The position numbers and the translations under genes were made by a program. The notes below the pieces were generated by a model. The model had not been told where the DNA came from. It did no database searches and saw only the letters and a program-made list of their open reading frames with translations. Below, piece after piece: positions 24,415-33,700 of a stretch of 39,455 bases of DNA (position 1 is its first letter; each line of letters opens with the position of its first letter). The DNA is from DATKKM01 sp036741795. Lineage in GTDB: Bacteria > Chloroflexota > Dehalococcoidia > SM23-28-2 > RBG-16-64-32. The stretch lies in assembly GCA_036741795.1 (NCBI GenBank), contig DAINRO010000013.1, positions 1-39,455 on the forward strand. The letters run 5' to 3'.

Positions 24415-24957
24415 ATGACGACACCGACAAACGTCCGAACATGGTTCGGCTCCGGCACCGGCGTGGCCGTCCGAAGCTACGTCCGCAGCAAAGAGCACGC
24501 GCTGTTCCTCATCGCCGCAGCCGTGATCTTTGTACACCTGCTCACCCAGGCGTTCATCGACCCTGCGCCGATGTCCAGGGCGAGCGACAATATCGTGACC
24601 GGCCTGGCTGGCCCGGCACTCGTCGTGCTACTGGCGCTTTCATACCCGAAGCTGGCAATCGGCTTCCGGGCAGCGGCAACGCTGCTGCTCGGCTTCTTCG
24701 CCGCGATCTCGGGCGCGATCATTCATGTCTCGCAGATGGTCGCCGTGGAAACAACCCTCAGCGACGTGACGGCAATGGCCTCGATCGCCGCTGGAATCGT
24801 CTTAATCGGCATGGGCCTGCGGCTCGCCTGGAACGATGCCGCACATTGCGCTCAAGCTCGCCATCATCCCCGCGGTGCCGGTCAGCATTGTGTGGCTGAT
24901 TTTCCCGCTGGCTCTGGCGACGTTCATCGTGAACACACCGCGCGTGCGGCTCGGTGA
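24415..24957 (+). CDS. Membrane domain, probable N-terminal half of a frameshifted hydrolase
   Basis: An open frame of 180 residues with a strong SD (AGGAGG, 24403-24408, 6 nt before the ATG). Up to about residue 140 it encodes a good membrane protein with four hydrophobic segments (HALFLIAAAVIFVHLLTQAF; LVVLLALSYPKLAIGF; and two more). After RLAWNDA (nt 24820-24840) the reading turns into Arg/His/Gly-rich sequence with no hydrophobic pattern, as expected for out-of-frame reading. At the same point the alpha/beta hydrolase frame takes over with a hydrophobic helix. The simplest view is one gene of about 434 codons split by a +1 shift. Two overlapping coupled genes are the alternative. Confidence 0.55.
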   Translation: MTTPTNVRTWFGSGTGVAVRSYVRSKEHALFLIAAAVIFVHLLTQAFIDPAPMSRASDNIVTGLAGPALVVLLALSYPKLAIGFRAAATLLLGFFAAISGAIIHVSQMVAVETTLSDVTAMASIAAGIVLIGMGLRLAWNDAAHCAQARHHPRGAGQHCVADFPAGSGDVHREHTARAAR

Positions 24958-25717
24958 CGAGACGCCCGCGGACTACGGCCTCGCGTACGAGACCGTGGCC
25001 TTCGACAACAGTGACGGTGACACGCTCAAAGGTTGGTACGTCCCGTCTGGCAACGGCGCGGCGGTGATCCTGCTTCACGGCGCCGGCAAGAACCGCATTA
25101 GGACCCTCGAATACGCTGATATCTTCGCCCGCCATGGTTATGGTGTCCTCCTCTTCGACCGGCGGGGATACGGTGAGAGCGAAGGTAGCCCCAACGTCTT
25201 CGGATGGACAGGCGCGGGCGACGTGGATGCTGCAGTCGAATTCCTGGACGGCCGGCCAGATGTCGACGATGGCCGCATCGGAGCGTTGGGCCTCTCCGTG
25301 GGCGGCGAGATTGCCCTCAACGCGATCGGCGAGAACGACGGCATCGGTGCGGTCATCTCGGAAGGGGCCGGGATCCATGTCTGGAGCGAGTACAAGCAGA
25401 TGCCCAATAAGGGAATCGGCGAACACATCTTCGGCGTAAGCATGTTCAACGCGTACACCGCGATCTACGCGCTATCGGGCGACGAGCAGCCGCCGTCCAA
25501 CCTCGACCTCATCCAGGACGTGGACCGTCCGATCCTGTTGATCTCAACCGGTAGCGGCGAAGAGGGCGAGTGGAACGATCTGCTGATGGACGAAGCCGGC
25601 CCGAACGTCGATCTCTGGGAGACCGGCGGCGGCCACATCCACGGCCTGGACGAAAAGCCAGTCGAGTACGAGCAGCGCGTCACCGACTTCCTGGACAAGG
25701 CCTTTTTCGAGGAATAG
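24836..25717 (+). CDS. Alpha/beta hydrolase with N-terminal membrane anchor
   Basis: A 293-residue alpha/beta-fold hydrolase. A hydrophobic helix at about 8-32 is followed by the catalytic domain: oxyanion strand VILLHGAGKNR, FDRRGYGESEG, nucleophile elbow GLSVGGE (serine in GxSxGG form), an acidic residue after strand 6 and the final histidine in GGGHIHGL. This matches the BAAT/dienelactone-like group with outward or membrane-facing catalytic domains. The frame lacks its own SD at the ATG at 24836, and it overlaps the preceding open frame by 122 bp in a different phase, so the true product may begin at 24415. Substrate is unknown. A strong terminator follows 23 bp after the stop. Confidence 0.75.
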   Translation: MPHIALKLAIIPAVPVSIVWLIFPLALATFIVNTPRVRLGDETPADYGLAYETVAFDNSDGDTLKGWYVPSGNGAAVILLHGAGKNRIRTLEYADIFARHGYGVLLFDRRGYGESEGSPNVFGWTGAGDVDAAVEFLDGRPDVDDGRIGALGLSVGGEIALNAIGENDGIGAVISEGAGIHVWSEYKQMPNKGIGEHIFGVSMFNAYTAIYALSGDEQPPSNLDLIQDVDRPILLISTGSGEEGEWNDLLMDEAGPNVDLWETGGGHIHGLDEKPVEYEQRVTDFLDKAFFEE

Positions 25718-25740
25718 GACAGCGAGAAGAATCGCGCAAT

Positions 25741-25770
25741 GAAGAGGGCGGCTGTGCAGCCGCCCTCTTC
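25741..25770 (+). terminator. Strong intrinsic terminator after the hydrolase gene
   Basis: A perfect 13-bp stem, GAAGAGGGCGGCT (25741-25753) with AGCCGCCCTCTTC (25758-25770), closes a 4-nt GTGC loop and is followed by TCTATG. Because the stem is symmetrical it could also stop leftward transcripts. It isolates the hydrolase from the receiver-ABC operon. A second small hairpin, CTCGGA/TCCGAG, lies at 25828-25846. Confidence 0.75.
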
Positions 25771-25886
25771 TCTATGCAATGCACCAGGTCGCACCAACCT
25801 CCCCCTTTTGGGTGAGGCGCGGGGTCCCTCGGAGGTGGGGTCCGAGGCCACCCTCCCGCGCGATACGCCGATACCAGCCCAGACCA

Positions 25887-25892
25887 GATACT
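25887..25892 (+). promoter_or_regulatory. Candidate -10 element for the receiver-only regulator
   Basis: GATACT ends 6 nt before the ATG at 25899, the same geometry as the other leaderless candidates. There is no recognisable -35 or SD. The match to TATAAT is four of six, so this is a weak call by itself. Confidence 0.3.
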
Positions 25893-25898
25893 CGGTCC

Positions 25899-26294
25899 AT
25901 GGAACTCATAAGGCTTCTCCTGGTAGACGACGAACCCAGCATCAGGCGTGGCCTTCGAATGCGCCTCGAGTTGGAAGACGATCTCGAGGTCATCGGCGAG
26001 GCCGCGGACGGAGCGGCGGCGGTGCGGATGACTGCGCAACTGGGGCCCACCGTAGTGCTGATGGACGTCCAGATGCCCGTCCTGGATGGCATCCTCGCCG
26101 CCCGCCAGATCACGCAAGAGTCCCCGGCCTCCGCTGTGGTCATTCTGAGCATGCATGACGACGCGGCGACCATCAGACAGGCGCGTGACGCCGGCGCCAG
26201 CGGGTTCATCGCCAAGCACTCAATGAACGACACGCTCATAACCGCGATCCGCCGGGCAGCCGGTGAGAAAGGAGCTGCAAACGGTGATAGCTGA
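25899..26294 (+). CDS. Single-domain (receiver-only) response regulator
   Basis: A 131-residue NarL-type receiver domain without an output domain. Conserved positions are present: acidic pair in LVDDEPS (Asp10, Asp11), phosphoacceptor Asp56 in VVLMDVQMP, Ser84 in VILSMHDD and Lys106 in GFIAKHS. The protein stops right after helix 5 (AIRRAAGEKGAANGDS), where a LuxR-type helix-turn-helix would normally follow; none is found in any frame before the next gene. The open frame continues upstream to 25779, but that sequence is Pro/Arg-rich and unlike a receiver, so I start at the ATG at 25899. No kinase is adjacent. It lies 52 bp upstream of the ABC ATPase gene and may be co-transcribed with it. Confidence 0.85.
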   Translation: MELIRLLLVDDEPSIRRGLRMRLELEDDLEVIGEAADGAAAVRMTAQLGPTVVLMDVQMPVLDGILAARQITQESPASAVVILSMHDDAATIRQARDAGASGFIAKHSMNDTLITAIRRAAGEKGAANGDS

Positions 26295-26346
26295 CAAAGC
26301 GCCACTCCGCGAATAACCCATGACTACTACAAAGGAGACCAACAAA

Positions 26347-27102
26347 GTGACACTCGCAATCGAAACCCCAAACCGAATAAGCAGCCAGGCGGCGCTGGCG
26401 ACAGTCCGACCCACCGCCGATGCCATCATCCAGGTACAGAACGTGACCAAGATCTACTCCAGTGGAAGCCTCCGGGTGGAAGCCCTCAAGAACGTATCGC
26501 TTGAGGTCCAGCGGGGCGAGATGCTGGCGATCATGGGCGCGTCGGGCTGTGGAAAGACCACACTCCTCAACTGCATCAGTGGCCTTGACGGAGTGACCGA
26601 GGGCAAGGTCATCCTCGATGGCACCGACCTCGCCTCCATGAACGACCGGAAGAAGACCGCCTACCGCGCCCAGAACATGGGCTTCATCTTCCAGACCTAC
26701 AACTTGCTGCCGGTGCTATCTGCCGTAGAGAACGTCGAGCTCCCACTGGTCGTGTCTGGTGTCAGCACCAGCAAGGCCCGAACGCGGGCTCTCGAAGCCC
26801 TCGAACGAGTGAACCTGGTGGAGCGAGCTAACAACTGGCCGGCGCAGCTGTCCGGCGGTCAGCGCCAACGCGTGACCATCGCGCGGGCCCTGGTCAACGA
26901 GCCGGCCATCGTCTGGGCAGACGAGCCCACCGGCGCGCTCGACTCGAAGACGGCGAACGAGATCATCGGCATCATGATGAGCCTCAACAAGGAACAGGGA
27001 CAGACGTTCGTGATCGTGACCCACGATGCCGGCGTCGGGGCCCGCTGCGACCGATTGATCCAGATGAGCGACGGCGAAATCGTCGGCGAAGTGAGGAACT
27101 AA
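26347..27102 (+). CDS. MacB/LolD-type ABC transporter ATP-binding protein
   Basis: ATPase subunit of a type VII (MacB-like) ABC system, 251 residues. Walker A GASGCGKT is at 64-71, the Q-loop at Gln116 (IFQTYNLLPVLSA), signature LSGGQRQRV at 168-176, then Walker B AIVWADEPTGALDS, with Trp-Ala before the Asp-Glu where LolD/MacB usually has a short hydrophobic strand. An ATG lies nine codons earlier (26320), but SD AAGGAG (26332-26337) is 9 nt before this GTG, so I prefer it. The first 28 residues are an extension before the fold. The permease gene starts 2 bp after the stop, so the two form one transporter. Confidence 0.92.
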   Translation: MTLAIETPNRISSQAALATVRPTADAIIQVQNVTKIYSSGSLRVEALKNVSLEVQRGEMLAIMGASGCGKTTLLNCISGLDGVTEGKVILDGTDLASMNDRKKTAYRAQNMGFIFQTYNLLPVLSAVENVELPLVVSGVSTSKARTRALEALERVNLVERANNWPAQLSGGQRQRVTIARALVNEPAIVWADEPTGALDSKTANEIIGIMMSLNKEQGQTFVIVTHDAGVGARCDRLIQMSDGEIVGEVRN

Positions 27103-27104
27103 GA

Positions 27105-30100
27105 ATGGATAACCTATTCGGACTCTCGATGGCATTGCTCATGCAGGTGCTCCTGGGCATCTTCGCAGTGAGCCTGCTGAGCGTGGCCTACATCTTCCTG
27201 CGCAACCGGGTCATGTTCAAAATGGGACTGCGCAACCTTCCCCGCCGGGGCCTCCAGACCGGCCTCGTAGTGCTCGGACTGATGCTGGCGACATTGATTA
27301 TCACCGCCTCCTTCGTAACAGGAGACACGATCGACCACTCCATCACCAAGAACGCGTATGACCACTGGCAGCGGACCGACCTGGTGGTGAACATCCGTGG
27401 CGACCAGAGTGAAGACGCCATCGGACCGGCGAACTTCGTACCGGAAGGAGCGGCCGAGGAACTCAACCAGGCGTTCGCGGACGACGCCGACATCGAGGCC
27501 TTCGTGCCCTCGCTATTCGCCAAAGCGGCCGCGACCAATCACCGGACGCTCCTGTCCGAGCCCAACATCAACATCGTGGGCATGGACACCGAAGCCCAGA
27601 CCGCTATCGGTGGCCTGGCGCTCTCGAACGGTGACTCCTTCGACCTCAGCACGCTCCGCCCCTCGGACGCGCTGATCAGCGAGCGGACCGCCGAGGCGTT
27701 GGACATGCACGTCGGCGACACGCTGGCGATCTTCATCGATGGCCGGGGCTTCGAATCCGCGGTCGTCGGTATCGTCAACGATGAGCAGGCGACGGGCACC
27801 GTCGGCAATTTCGACAACCTGAACCGCGCGGGCGGCATCGTTGTCCCGCTGGCCGTAGCCCAGAAGTGGACCGGCCAACAGGGCCTGGTGAACTACATCA
27901 GCGTTGCCCTCACCGGCGACGTGCGCGGCACGGTCAACGAGAACGCTATCGTGGTCGCGGATCGCGTCGAGACGTTCGTGAACAGCCCTGAAGGCGCCAC
28001 GATCCTCGGCATGGAAAACCAGCACATCGGTGTCGAGACCGTGAAGAAGGTCGACGTCGAAGAGGCCGAAGCCACGGGCAACCTCTTCACCACCTTCTTC
28101 CTGGTAGTCGGCATGTTCTCCATCGCGGCCGGCATCATGCTGATCTTCATGATCTTCGTGATGCTCGCGGCGGAGCGAAAGCCTGAGATGGGCATGGCTC
28201 GCGCCGTGGGCGCTCAGCGCACCAACCTCGTGCAGTCCTTCATCGCGGAAGGCATGTCGTACAACCTGATCGCCGGTGCAATCGGTGCGGCGCTCGGTAT
28301 CGGCGCATCCGTCGTTCTCATCGTCGGTTACCTGCGCTTTAGCCTCGGCGACGACTTCGACTTCATCCAGTCCCACATTACGCTGCGATCCCTGATCATC
28401 AGCTATTGCCTGGGAGTGACCCTGACTTTCGTCACCGTGGTCATCGCCTCTATGAAAGTGAGCTCGGTCAATATCGTCGCGGCCATCCGTGGCACGCCCG
28501 AAGACGAGACGCCGGAACGCCGCAAGGTCTCCTGGAGGGCGGTGCTCCTCAGCGTGCCGGCCATGGTGGTTCCGCCGCTGGGCCTCTACCTCCTCCTGCG
28601 CAGGGGCCTCGGCATCTCCTGGACCTGGATCCTTGCTCCGCTCGGTATCGTCGCGGGCCTGCTCCTCATCATGCTGGCTAACAGCGGCGGATCGGAAGCC
28701 CTCTTCTCGCTCGGCTTCTCCATTCTCCCGCTGTGCTTTGCGGCCATCGCCTCGCACCACCATGCCCCCGGACGCATCACCTGGACCGCCGTCGGGCTCG
28801 TGTTGAGTGCTTACTGGCTCTCTCCGTGGCCCCTTGGCGAGAAGATCCTCGGCCGCGAGCTGACCGGCGACATCGAGATGTTCGTGGTTTCCGGTGTCAT
28901 GGTGGTAATCTCCTTCACGCTCATCATCGTCTGGAACGCCAGGCTCCTGCAGCTCCTTTTCCAGGGTGAGAACGGCCACCGCTACCACGTTCCGATCGCC
29001 TCTGCCGTCCTCGCCGCCGCCGCCGCCGCCGCAGGTATCGCCATGGGCAGCAGCAGCGACGGACTCGGCGCACTGTTCTTCCTGGTGGCCGGGCTACTCA
29101 GCATCGCCTGTGTCGCATCACTGGCAGCAGTGCAGTTCCCGCGGCTAGGCCCCGCGCTCAAAATGGGCGTCGCCTACCCGCTATCCAACCGCTTCCGCAC
29201 CGGCATGACGATCGCCATGTTCTCGCTGATCATCTTCTCTCTGACCGTGTTCAGTGCCATCAACTCAAATTTCAGCGCGATGCTAACGGGTGACGACGGC
29301 GATGGCGGCTACCAGGTCGTCGCGACCACCAATACCGGCACTGCCGACGCCACGCTCACGGACGCGCTGACGGAAGCGGAGGCCGACGTCACGTCTGACA
29401 TCGAGCACGAAGCCCGCGTGACCGTCCCGACCGGTCAGTCCGAGGTCAACACCTCGTTCGATAGCACGTTCACCAGCTACCCGGTGATAGCGGCTGACGC
29501 CGCCTTCCTGGCGGAAGGCACCAAGCTCGAGGCGCACGCCAACGGCTACGAAAGCGACGCCGCAGCCCTCGAAGCTGTGAACACCGACCCGACTCTCGGG
29601 ATCCTGGACTTCACTGCCACGGATGACGCGAACCAGTACAACTTCTCCGTCGAAGATTTGGATATGGCAGACGGCACGTTTGACGCCTTCGACATGACCG
29701 TCCGCAACGTGGCCACCGGCGACGAGCAAACGATCAAGATCGTGGGTGTTTGGGCCAGCAAGCTGACGGACCCCTTCATCGCCGGTGTGTACGTGAACGC
29801 CGACTCCTACCGGGCCACGTTCGGAGAGCCGAACTTCGCGCGCTCCTTCATCCGCCTGGCTGAGGGCACGAACGAGCGCGAGGCAGCCCGGAGCATCGAA
29901 GCTGAACTGGGTACCCGCGGCGTACAGGCCGAATCGGTCCGCAAGATCATCGACGACGACGCTGCCCAGGACAAGGCCTTTACCCGCATGTTCCAGGCCT
30001 TCATGGCTCTCGGCCTGTTCGTCGGCATCGCCGCCCTCGGCGTCATCGCCTTCCGGTCGGTGGTCGAGCGCCGCCAGCAGATCGGAATGCTACGAGCAAT

Positions 30101-30377
30101 CGGCTACCAGACGGAAAGCATCTCGCTGACGTTCATGCTGGAGTCCGGATTCATCGCCCTGATGGGCATCCTCTCCGGCGTCGTTGGTGGAGTCATCGTG
30201 TCGCGCAACCTCTTCACCACGGGTCAGTTCAGCGGCAGCGGCGTCGACTTCGTCATGCCCTGGTCCGAGGTGCTGGTCTTCGTCGCGGTCGCGCTAGTCA
30301 TCTCGCTCTTCATGACCTGGTGGCCCAGCCGTGCAGCCTCACGGGTCCCGGTTGCAGACGCTCTTCGCTACGAATAA
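27105..30377 (+). CDS. FtsX-family ABC permease, large double-domain form
   Basis: A 1090-residue permease with two FtsX-type membrane units. The first unit has an N-terminal helix, then NLPRRGLQTGLVVLGLMLATLI, an extracytoplasmic domain of about 250 residues (about 70-325) and three helices around 330-450 with AAERKPEMGMARAVGAQRTNL, the coupling segment. About ten helices lie between 470 and 730. The second unit has YPLSNRFRTGMTIAMFSLIIFSLTVF, another extracytoplasmic domain (about 725-945) and three final helices with VVERRQQIGMLRAIGYQ. Such permeases work by mechanotransmission or export lipids, peptides or lipoproteins. An in-frame run of GCC codons (nt 29007-29030) encodes a poly-Ala stretch. 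It is followed by a strong terminator. Confidence 0.9.
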   Translation: MDNLFGLSMALLMQVLLGIFAVSLLSVAYIFLRNRVMFKMGLRNLPRRGLQTGLVVLGLMLATLIITASFVTGDTIDHSITKNAYDHWQRTDLVVNIRGDQSEDAIGPANFVPEGAAEELNQAFADDADIEAFVPSLFAKAAATNHRTLLSEPNINIVGMDTEAQTAIGGLALSNGDSFDLSTLRPSDALISERTAEALDMHVGDTLAIFIDGRGFESAVVGIVNDEQATGTVGNFDNLNRAGGIVVPLAVAQKWTGQQGLVNYISVALTGDVRGTVNENAIVVADRVETFVNSPEGATILGMENQHIGVETVKKVDVEEAEATGNLFTTFFLVVGMFSIAAGIMLIFMIFVMLAAERKPEMGMARAVGAQRTNLVQSFIAEGMSYNLIAGAIGAALGIGASVVLIVGYLRFSLGDDFDFIQSHITLRSLIISYCLGVTLTFVTVVIASMKVSSVNIVAAIRGTPEDETPERRKVSWRAVLLSVPAMVVPPLGLYLLLRRGLGISWTWILAPLGIVAGLLLIMLANSGGSEALFSLGFSILPLCFAAIASHHHAPGRITWTAVGLVLSAYWLSPWPLGEKILGRELTGDIEMFVVSGVMVVISFTLIIVWNARLLQLLFQGENGHRYHVPIASAVLAAAAAAAGIAMGSSSDGLGALFFLVAGLLSIACVASLAAVQFPRLGPALKMGVAYPLSNRFRTGMTIAMFSLIIFSLTVFSAINSNFSAMLTGDDGDGGYQVVATTNTGTADATLTDALTEAEADVTSDIEHEARVTVPTGQSEVNTSFDSTFTSYPVIAADAAFLAEGTKLEAHANGYESDAAALEAVNTDPTLGILDFTATDDANQYNFSVEDLDMADGTFDAFDMTVRNVATGDEQTIKIVGVWASKLTDPFIAGVYVNADSYRATFGEPNFARSFIRLAEGTNEREAARSIEAELGTRGVQAESVRKIIDDDAAQDKAFTRMFQAFMALGLFVGIAALGVIAFRSVVERRQQIGMLRAIGYQTESISLTFMLESGFIALMGILSGVVGGVIVSRNLFTTGQFSGSGVDFVMPWSEVLVFVAVALVISLFMTWWPSRAASRVPVADALRYE

Positions 30378-30401
30378 CCGCTGTCCCACGGAAGGGATTT
30401 C

Positions 30402-30432
30402 AGAAAGGGGAGGAACCATCCTCCCCTTTTCT
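30402..30432 (+). terminator. Intrinsic terminator of the receiver-ABC operon
   Basis: An 11-bp perfect stem AAAGGGGAGGA (30404-30414) and TCCTCCCCTTT (30419-30429), with loop ACCA, ends in a TTTTCT tract. Flanking bases can extend the stem with a G-T pair. It lies 24 bp after the permease stop. Confidence 0.85.
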
Positions 30433-30460
30433 GTTCACGCAAGACGAATATGCTTCGGCA

Positions 30461-30502
30461 CCTGCACCAGAAATCGCTCCCATCTTATGTATCTGGTACA
30501 GG
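30461..30502 (+). repeat. Spaced inverted repeat upstream of the RHS gene
   Basis: CCTGCACCAGA (30461-30471) and TCTGGTACAGG (30492-30502) are inverted copies matching at 10 of 11 positions, separated by 20 bp. It lies in the 300-bp gap between the ABC terminator and the RHS leader. It could be an operator or a hairpin; there is no T-tract after it. I see no gene in the rest of 30433-30650. Confidence 0.5.
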
Positions 30503-30656
30503 TCAATCCTGGTTTCGCGACAAGGGCGTTCCCGTAGGCTAAACGGCTTTGAAACTGAAGCATTCGGCTGCTCGCTCGATTTCACCTCGCCGGGCCTATC
30601 GCAAAGGGAACTCGCCCCCTTGACAGGCCGTGGTAGGATTATGGCCACGTAAATAC

Positions 30657-30709
30657 CCGTTCGCCGGAGGGGTGGCCGTGGCTATGCACGGCGGTAACGA
30701 GGCGAGCGG
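30657..30709 (+). promoter_or_regulatory. Folded-RNA-like leader of the RHS gene
   Basis: CCGTTCGCC (30657-30665) pairs with GGCGAGCGG (30701-30709) through nine pairs, one of them G-T. Inside is a second stem GCCGTG/CACGGC (30675-30680 with 30687-30692) with loop GCTATG. Purine-rich internal loops flank the inner stem. The outer stem ends 1 nt before the likely SD TGGGGGTG (30711-30718) of the ATG at 30723. The layout resembles a translation-controlling leader, but I recognise no known riboswitch class. Confidence 0.4.
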
Positions 30710-30722
30710 ATGGGGGTGTCCC

Positions 30723-33700
30723 ATGGGCCAGCGCCTTTTTCTCTCGGTTTCGCGAGTTTTGTTCCTCGCGGCTACTGTCCTCGCACTAATGCTCTTGTCT
30801 GTGAGCAAGGTCTCCGCGGCCGACTCAGACGGCGATGGCATTGACGACGCGCTCGACAACTGCCCGAGCGTCGTCAATCCAGGCCAGCTAAACACTGACC
30901 TGTTGATGAACGCCGCCGGGTCGTCGCGCCCAGCGGACGCCCTCGGGGACGCCTGCGACACCGACGACGACAACGACACGTTTGCGGATACCCGTGAATT
31001 CTTCGCGGGCACGGATGCGCTTAATGGTTGCTCAGCGACGGCACTATTCCTGGACGAAGTGGTCGACGCAATGCCGACCGATCTGAACGACAACCGTTTC
31101 ACGAACTTGAGCGACGTATCGCTCATGAGCGGCCCATACAACACCTTCTCTCCTGCCAGCCTGTACAACCCGCGTGCCGACCTCAACGCCGACGCGAGGG
31201 TCAACTTGAGCGACATCTCACTTTTCAGCCCCGTCTACAACACAACCTGCACGCCCGCGACTGGCCAGGTCGGACCAACCCCGGTGAATGGCGTGCCGGC
31301 CTACACCTTCCCCCTGGAACCGGCTCGGAATCCTTCCGGCGGCGCCCCAGACTCGCCGCACCGAGGTGACATCCCCATTGAGCTAATCCCGATGAGCCTC
31401 GTGAGTGTCAGCGGAGTCTACTCCGCGACAGGGGAGTCGTACGCCGTCGCGACGGACCTCGTGATCCCTGGGCGCGGCTTCGACTTCGTTCTCACCCGGA
31501 AGCACCGGAGCGGCATGAACTTCGACGGCCCGCTGGGGAACGGCTGGGACTTCAACCACAACCGCCGGCTCTTCGTCGAGGGCGATCTGGATGTAGTCGT
31601 GATGGACGGGATGACCCGCGCCGACACGTACGACGAAAGCGGCGGAAACTACACAGCGCCGACGGGATTTTACACAAGGCTGATTAAGAACATCGACGGC
31701 TCATACACGGAGCGAGACCACGCCGGCAACGTCGTGCAATACACCATCCCGATCAGCAACCTGGCCCGGATGACGAGCGTCTCGGACCGAAACGGCAACA
31801 CCATGCAGTACCAGTACGACGGCTTGAACCGGCTGATCCGCGTCGTCGATACCCTCGGGCGGAACATCGACTTCTCGTACAACCAACAGGGAAGGCTTGC
31901 CGTCGTCCAGGACTACGCCGGGAGAGCTGTGCGCTACGCGTACGACGGGAGTTACGACCTGGTGCGTGCCTGGGGACCTATCGTCTCCGGCACTGTCAAC
32001 AGCAACAACTTCCTCAACGGCCGTCCCACGGCCTACACCTACGCCGGCGGATTCGTCGATCCAGCTCGCAACCACGACCTCGCGACAGTCACTTCGCCAC
32101 AGGAAGCAGTGACGACTGGGACGCCGAGGGAGCAGTACACGTACGACAGCCTGGACCGGGTTGTCACGCACGTCCGGGGCGGAACCAACGCCAGTGGTGT
32201 GCAGGCAGGAGGCACGACCTCATACGAATATGCTCCAACTGCGGGATGTCCGGCCCCTGAGCAGACGTGTGTCACCGACCGCAACGGCAACATCGTGGAG
32301 TACCGCTACGACGGGGCCGGCCGGGTTCTCCGCGCGGAACAACTTACCAACCGCAATATTCGCCCGGCCGACCCCGCGTCGTACGTCACGTCTCACACGT
32401 ATAACGCCGACGGGGAGGTGCTCAGCGCGACACTGCCGCAAGGCAACTCGCGGACGTACACCTATGACTCCGCGAACACGAACCGCCTGTCGCAGGGCAA
32501 CCTCCTCTCGTCGACTAGCACGGCGGATCCGGGCCGCGGCGGCGACCAGGCATCGGTCATGTCCAACTACACGTACGATCCCATCTACAACCGCGTCCGC
32601 ACCACTGTCGAACCGAGGGGCACCGATGGGACCTACATCCCCCAGAACGGCGGCGCCCAGTCGGCCGCCCGCTACACAACGACGACCACCTTTGACTACG
32701 AGGAGGCCTGCGACTTCGCCGCCATCGGCGCCAACGTCGGGCGAACCGCGGTCGAGGTCCAGAACCTGCTAACGGCGGCCGGAATGTGCGGCGCCGCCCT
32801 CGGCGACATCAACGGCGACGGCACCACAACGATTGAGAACGGCTGCACGATCCGTGTGACCAGCCCCGCCAACACGCTTCTTGCTGGCTCCAACCAGGCG
32901 CTGGCCGAAGGGACGACGAACCAGATCGAGATCGAACTCGTCCAACTCAGCCTCGTCAGTTGCCAGCCCATCCTCGTCAGGGACGCAGAACTGAACGTCC
33001 ACACATTCGAGTACTACTCCGAGCAAGACCCCGATGGCGACGGCACCATCAACTTCCCGGCCGGCAACCCAACAACCGGAGGCTACCTCAAGGCGACCAC
33101 CACTGACACTACCAGCGACCCTGCCCGCAACACCGGCACTAACCCGACACCGATCAACGCCCGCCACGAGTACCGATACGACGCCCGCGGCAACCTGGTC
33201 CGCCACGTCGACGCTCGCGGTATCGCTACCGACTACGCTGTGAACCAGCTGGGCGAGACCGTCCAGGTTACGAGCGCGTCGGCCGTAAACGTCTTCGCAC
33301 CCAACCCCCCGGAGCCGCTGCCACTCACCGCAGATGCGTTCCTGGGCCGGTACTTCTTCGACTACAACGGCCGACTCATGCTCAGCCAGGCAGAGGACAG
33401 GGGCAACACCTCCCAGGTGGATGGCAACCTGCCGCTGGCGGACCTCCCGCCTCAGTACTCCAACCCGGACCCGGTCGGCGGCCAGTCGTTCTTCGACGTC
33501 TTCTACCAGGTGGACATCACCGGCAACACTGTGCGCACGGTCGCCGAGTCCGGCACCGTGACCGGCCCCGCCCAGAACCCGCAGACCAGGCACCGCTACG
33601 ACCGTAACGGCAACCGCGTCCTGACCATGAACCCGACGGCGAACCTCCCCGCGCTGGACCCGAACTTCCAGGCCAGCAACGTCGTCGCTGCTGTCTACGA

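Noticed and set aside
25771..25898. GC-rich stretch with short hairpins as a mobile or dispersed repeat
   Set aside because: No second copy, terminal inverted repeats or target-site duplication can be seen in this window. A genome search for the sequence would be needed.
27513..28988. A 491-codon open frame antisense to the FtsX permease
   Set aside because: The sequence is His/Asp/Arg-rich with no recognisable fold, while the sense strand encodes well-patterned membrane helices and extracytoplasmic domains.
29007..29030. GCC triplet run in the FtsX permease as a phase-variation switch
   Set aside because: The unit is three bases, so length changes would keep the frame and only alter a poly-Ala stretch in a membrane helix.
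30650..30722. Assignment of the RHS leader to a known riboswitch class
   Set aside because: Conserved core sequences of the c-di-GMP-I, TPP, cobalamin, SAM, fluoride and ZTP classes are not present, so it is kept only as an unclassified structure.
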